NCBI GenBank assembly: GCA_947491175.1
Contig: CANLIF010000086.1
Location: 1 to 5,449 of the forward strand
DNA length: 5,449 nucleotides
Direction: 5' to 3'
Origin: Actinomycetota bacterium
GTDB lineage: Bacteria; Actinomycetota; Actinomycetes; S36-B12; UBA5976
Part shown: piece by piece, positions 5,107 to 5,449 of the stretch
Layout of the letters: each line of letters starts with the position of its first letter
Numbering within the stretch: position 1 is the stretch's first letter
Notes under the pieces: model-generated
The model's database searches: none
The model's input: the letters and a program-made list of their open reading frames with translations, nothing else
What the model was told of the DNA's origin: nothing
Translations under genes and position numbers: made by a program

Positions 5107-5120
5107 GAACCGGCCCCACC
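5107..5120 (+). repeat. possible fifth, badly decayed tRNA 3'-end remnant
   Basis: GAACCGGCCCCACC resembles the tRNA 3' end GACCCGCCCCACCA if one substitution and one inserted G are allowed. It lies exactly where a further cassette border would be expected, between the small lipoprotein and the convergent regulator gene. The match is short and C-rich, so chance is a serious alternative. Confidence 0.2.
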
Positions 5121-5122
5121 CG

Positions 5123-5416
5123 TTAAGCAATATCTAAAAATTCTTCTAAGGCCTGGCGAATCAATGCCGAGGGTGTTTGGCCTTGCCGTTTGGCTTCCTT
5201 CTCAAGGGCTAACTTCAGTTTTTCCGGAACCCTAGCTTTTATTTCAGGCGAAACCTTTGACGGTCCAGTTAAAGATGGGCGACCAACAGCTTGTGCAAGC
5301 ACTTCTTTTACTATTTTTTCTGCACGTTTGCTGGTGATTCGCTTACCTTGGCTATCGCGAATTACTTCCTTATCTAAATCGATGTCTTTGCCCAAGACAT
5401 ATTGAGATTTAGCCAT
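5123..5416 (-). CDS. ribbon-helix-helix (CopG-like) DNA-binding protein, possible antitoxin
   Basis: Predicted 97-residue cytoplasmic DNA-binding protein. The C-terminal part has the ribbon-helix-helix layout: a strand PEIKARVP (about 57-64), helix A PEKLKLALEKEAKRQG (64-79) and helix B TPSALIRQALEEFLD (81-95). In this fold two chains pair their strands and insert them into the DNA major groove. The N-terminal half (IDLDKEVIRDSQGKRIT, then AEKIVKEVLAQAVGRPSLTG) is typical of actinobacterial members with a GRPSLTG linker, many of which are antitoxins or self-repressors. Translation starts at ATG 5416 behind a very strong site (AAGGAGGAG on the minus strand). A toxin partner is not visible: downstream lies the convergent lipoprotein and upstream only 33 bases remain in the window. 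A stand-alone regulator is therefore equally possible. Whether it belongs to the island or to the chromosomal flank cannot be told. Confidence 0.85.
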   Translation of the reverse strand: MAKSQYVLGKDIDLDKEVIRDSQGKRITSKRAEKIVKEVLAQAVGRPSLTGPSKVSPEIKARVPEKLKLALEKEAKRQGQTPSALIRQALEEFLDIA

Positions 5417-5421
5417 TAGCT

Positions 5422-5427
5422 CCTCCT
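5422..5427 (-). promoter_or_regulatory. strong Shine-Dalgarno of the ribbon-helix-helix gene
   Basis: On the minus strand the site reads AGGAGG within AAGGAGGAG, five bases before ATG 5416. It is stronger than the sites of the two minus-strand cassette genes and supports this start. Confidence 0.75.
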
Positions 5428-5449
5428 TCTAAAGTTCCTTGGCATCACA

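Noticed and set aside
5190..5405. 71-codon plus-strand frame opposite the ribbon-helix-helix gene
   Set aside because: It is antisense to a recognised domain protein with a very strong ribosome site.
1..5449. CRISPR array, transposon with terminal inverted repeats, or prophage genes
   Set aside because: The only spaced direct repeats are the tRNA remnants, with gene-sized irregular spacing; no transposase, integrase or phage structural gene is present in any frame.

Overview
The window looks like a piece of a genomic island built on a tRNA gene in a bacterium with about 45-50% G+C, probably a low-GC actinobacterium of the freshwater planktonic kind. That placement is an inference. It rests on the moderate GC, TANNNT-type -10 elements including one that would give a leaderless mRNA, the ribbon-helix-helix protein with a GRPSLTG linker, and a secreted repeat protein ending in an OmpA-like domain. 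No marker gene proves it.

Layout. An intact tRNA with a CAU anticodon (75-148) is followed by three partial copies of its own 3' half, all in the same orientation: 2975-3020, 4011-4035 and 4569-4614. A very weak fifth candidate lies at 5107-5120. Two of the copies begin at the same tRNA nucleotide, at the edge of the anticodon loop, and run through the 3' CCA. This is the footprint expected when a site-specific recombinase inserts DNA repeatedly into one tRNA. The copies cut the region into compartments with one gene each: (1) 179-2869, minus strand, a large secreted GLUG-repeat surface protein with a C-terminal OmpA-like domain; (2) 3134-3919, minus strand, a lipoprotein with a DUF1566/Lcl-type domain; (3) 4133-4540, plus strand, a four-helix membrane protein of higher GC (about 58%); (4) 4657-5097, plus strand, a small DUF4864-like lipoprotein (about 44% GC). 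After these comes a minus-strand ribbon-helix-helix (CopG-like) regulator at 5123-5416, where the window ends.

How it fits together. No integrase, transposase or phage structural gene is present, so each compartment looks like a non-autonomous single-gene cassette that would depend on a recombinase encoded elsewhere. All four cassette genes encode exported or membrane proteins, so the array looks like a swap site for cell-surface functions. The cassettes differ in base composition and gene orientation, which argues for separate arrivals. The copy nearest the tRNA matches it best and the distal copies are more decayed, which fits stepwise layering with the newest insert next to the tRNA. A short hairpin follows the tRNA and the second and third copies. 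In the intact tRNA the usual CCA is CTA, and the opposite arm of the hairpin appears to change with it.

There is no stretch longer than about 300 bases without a gene. The two larger gaps (2870-3133 and 3920-4132) hold the tRNA remnants, hairpins and upstream regions described below.
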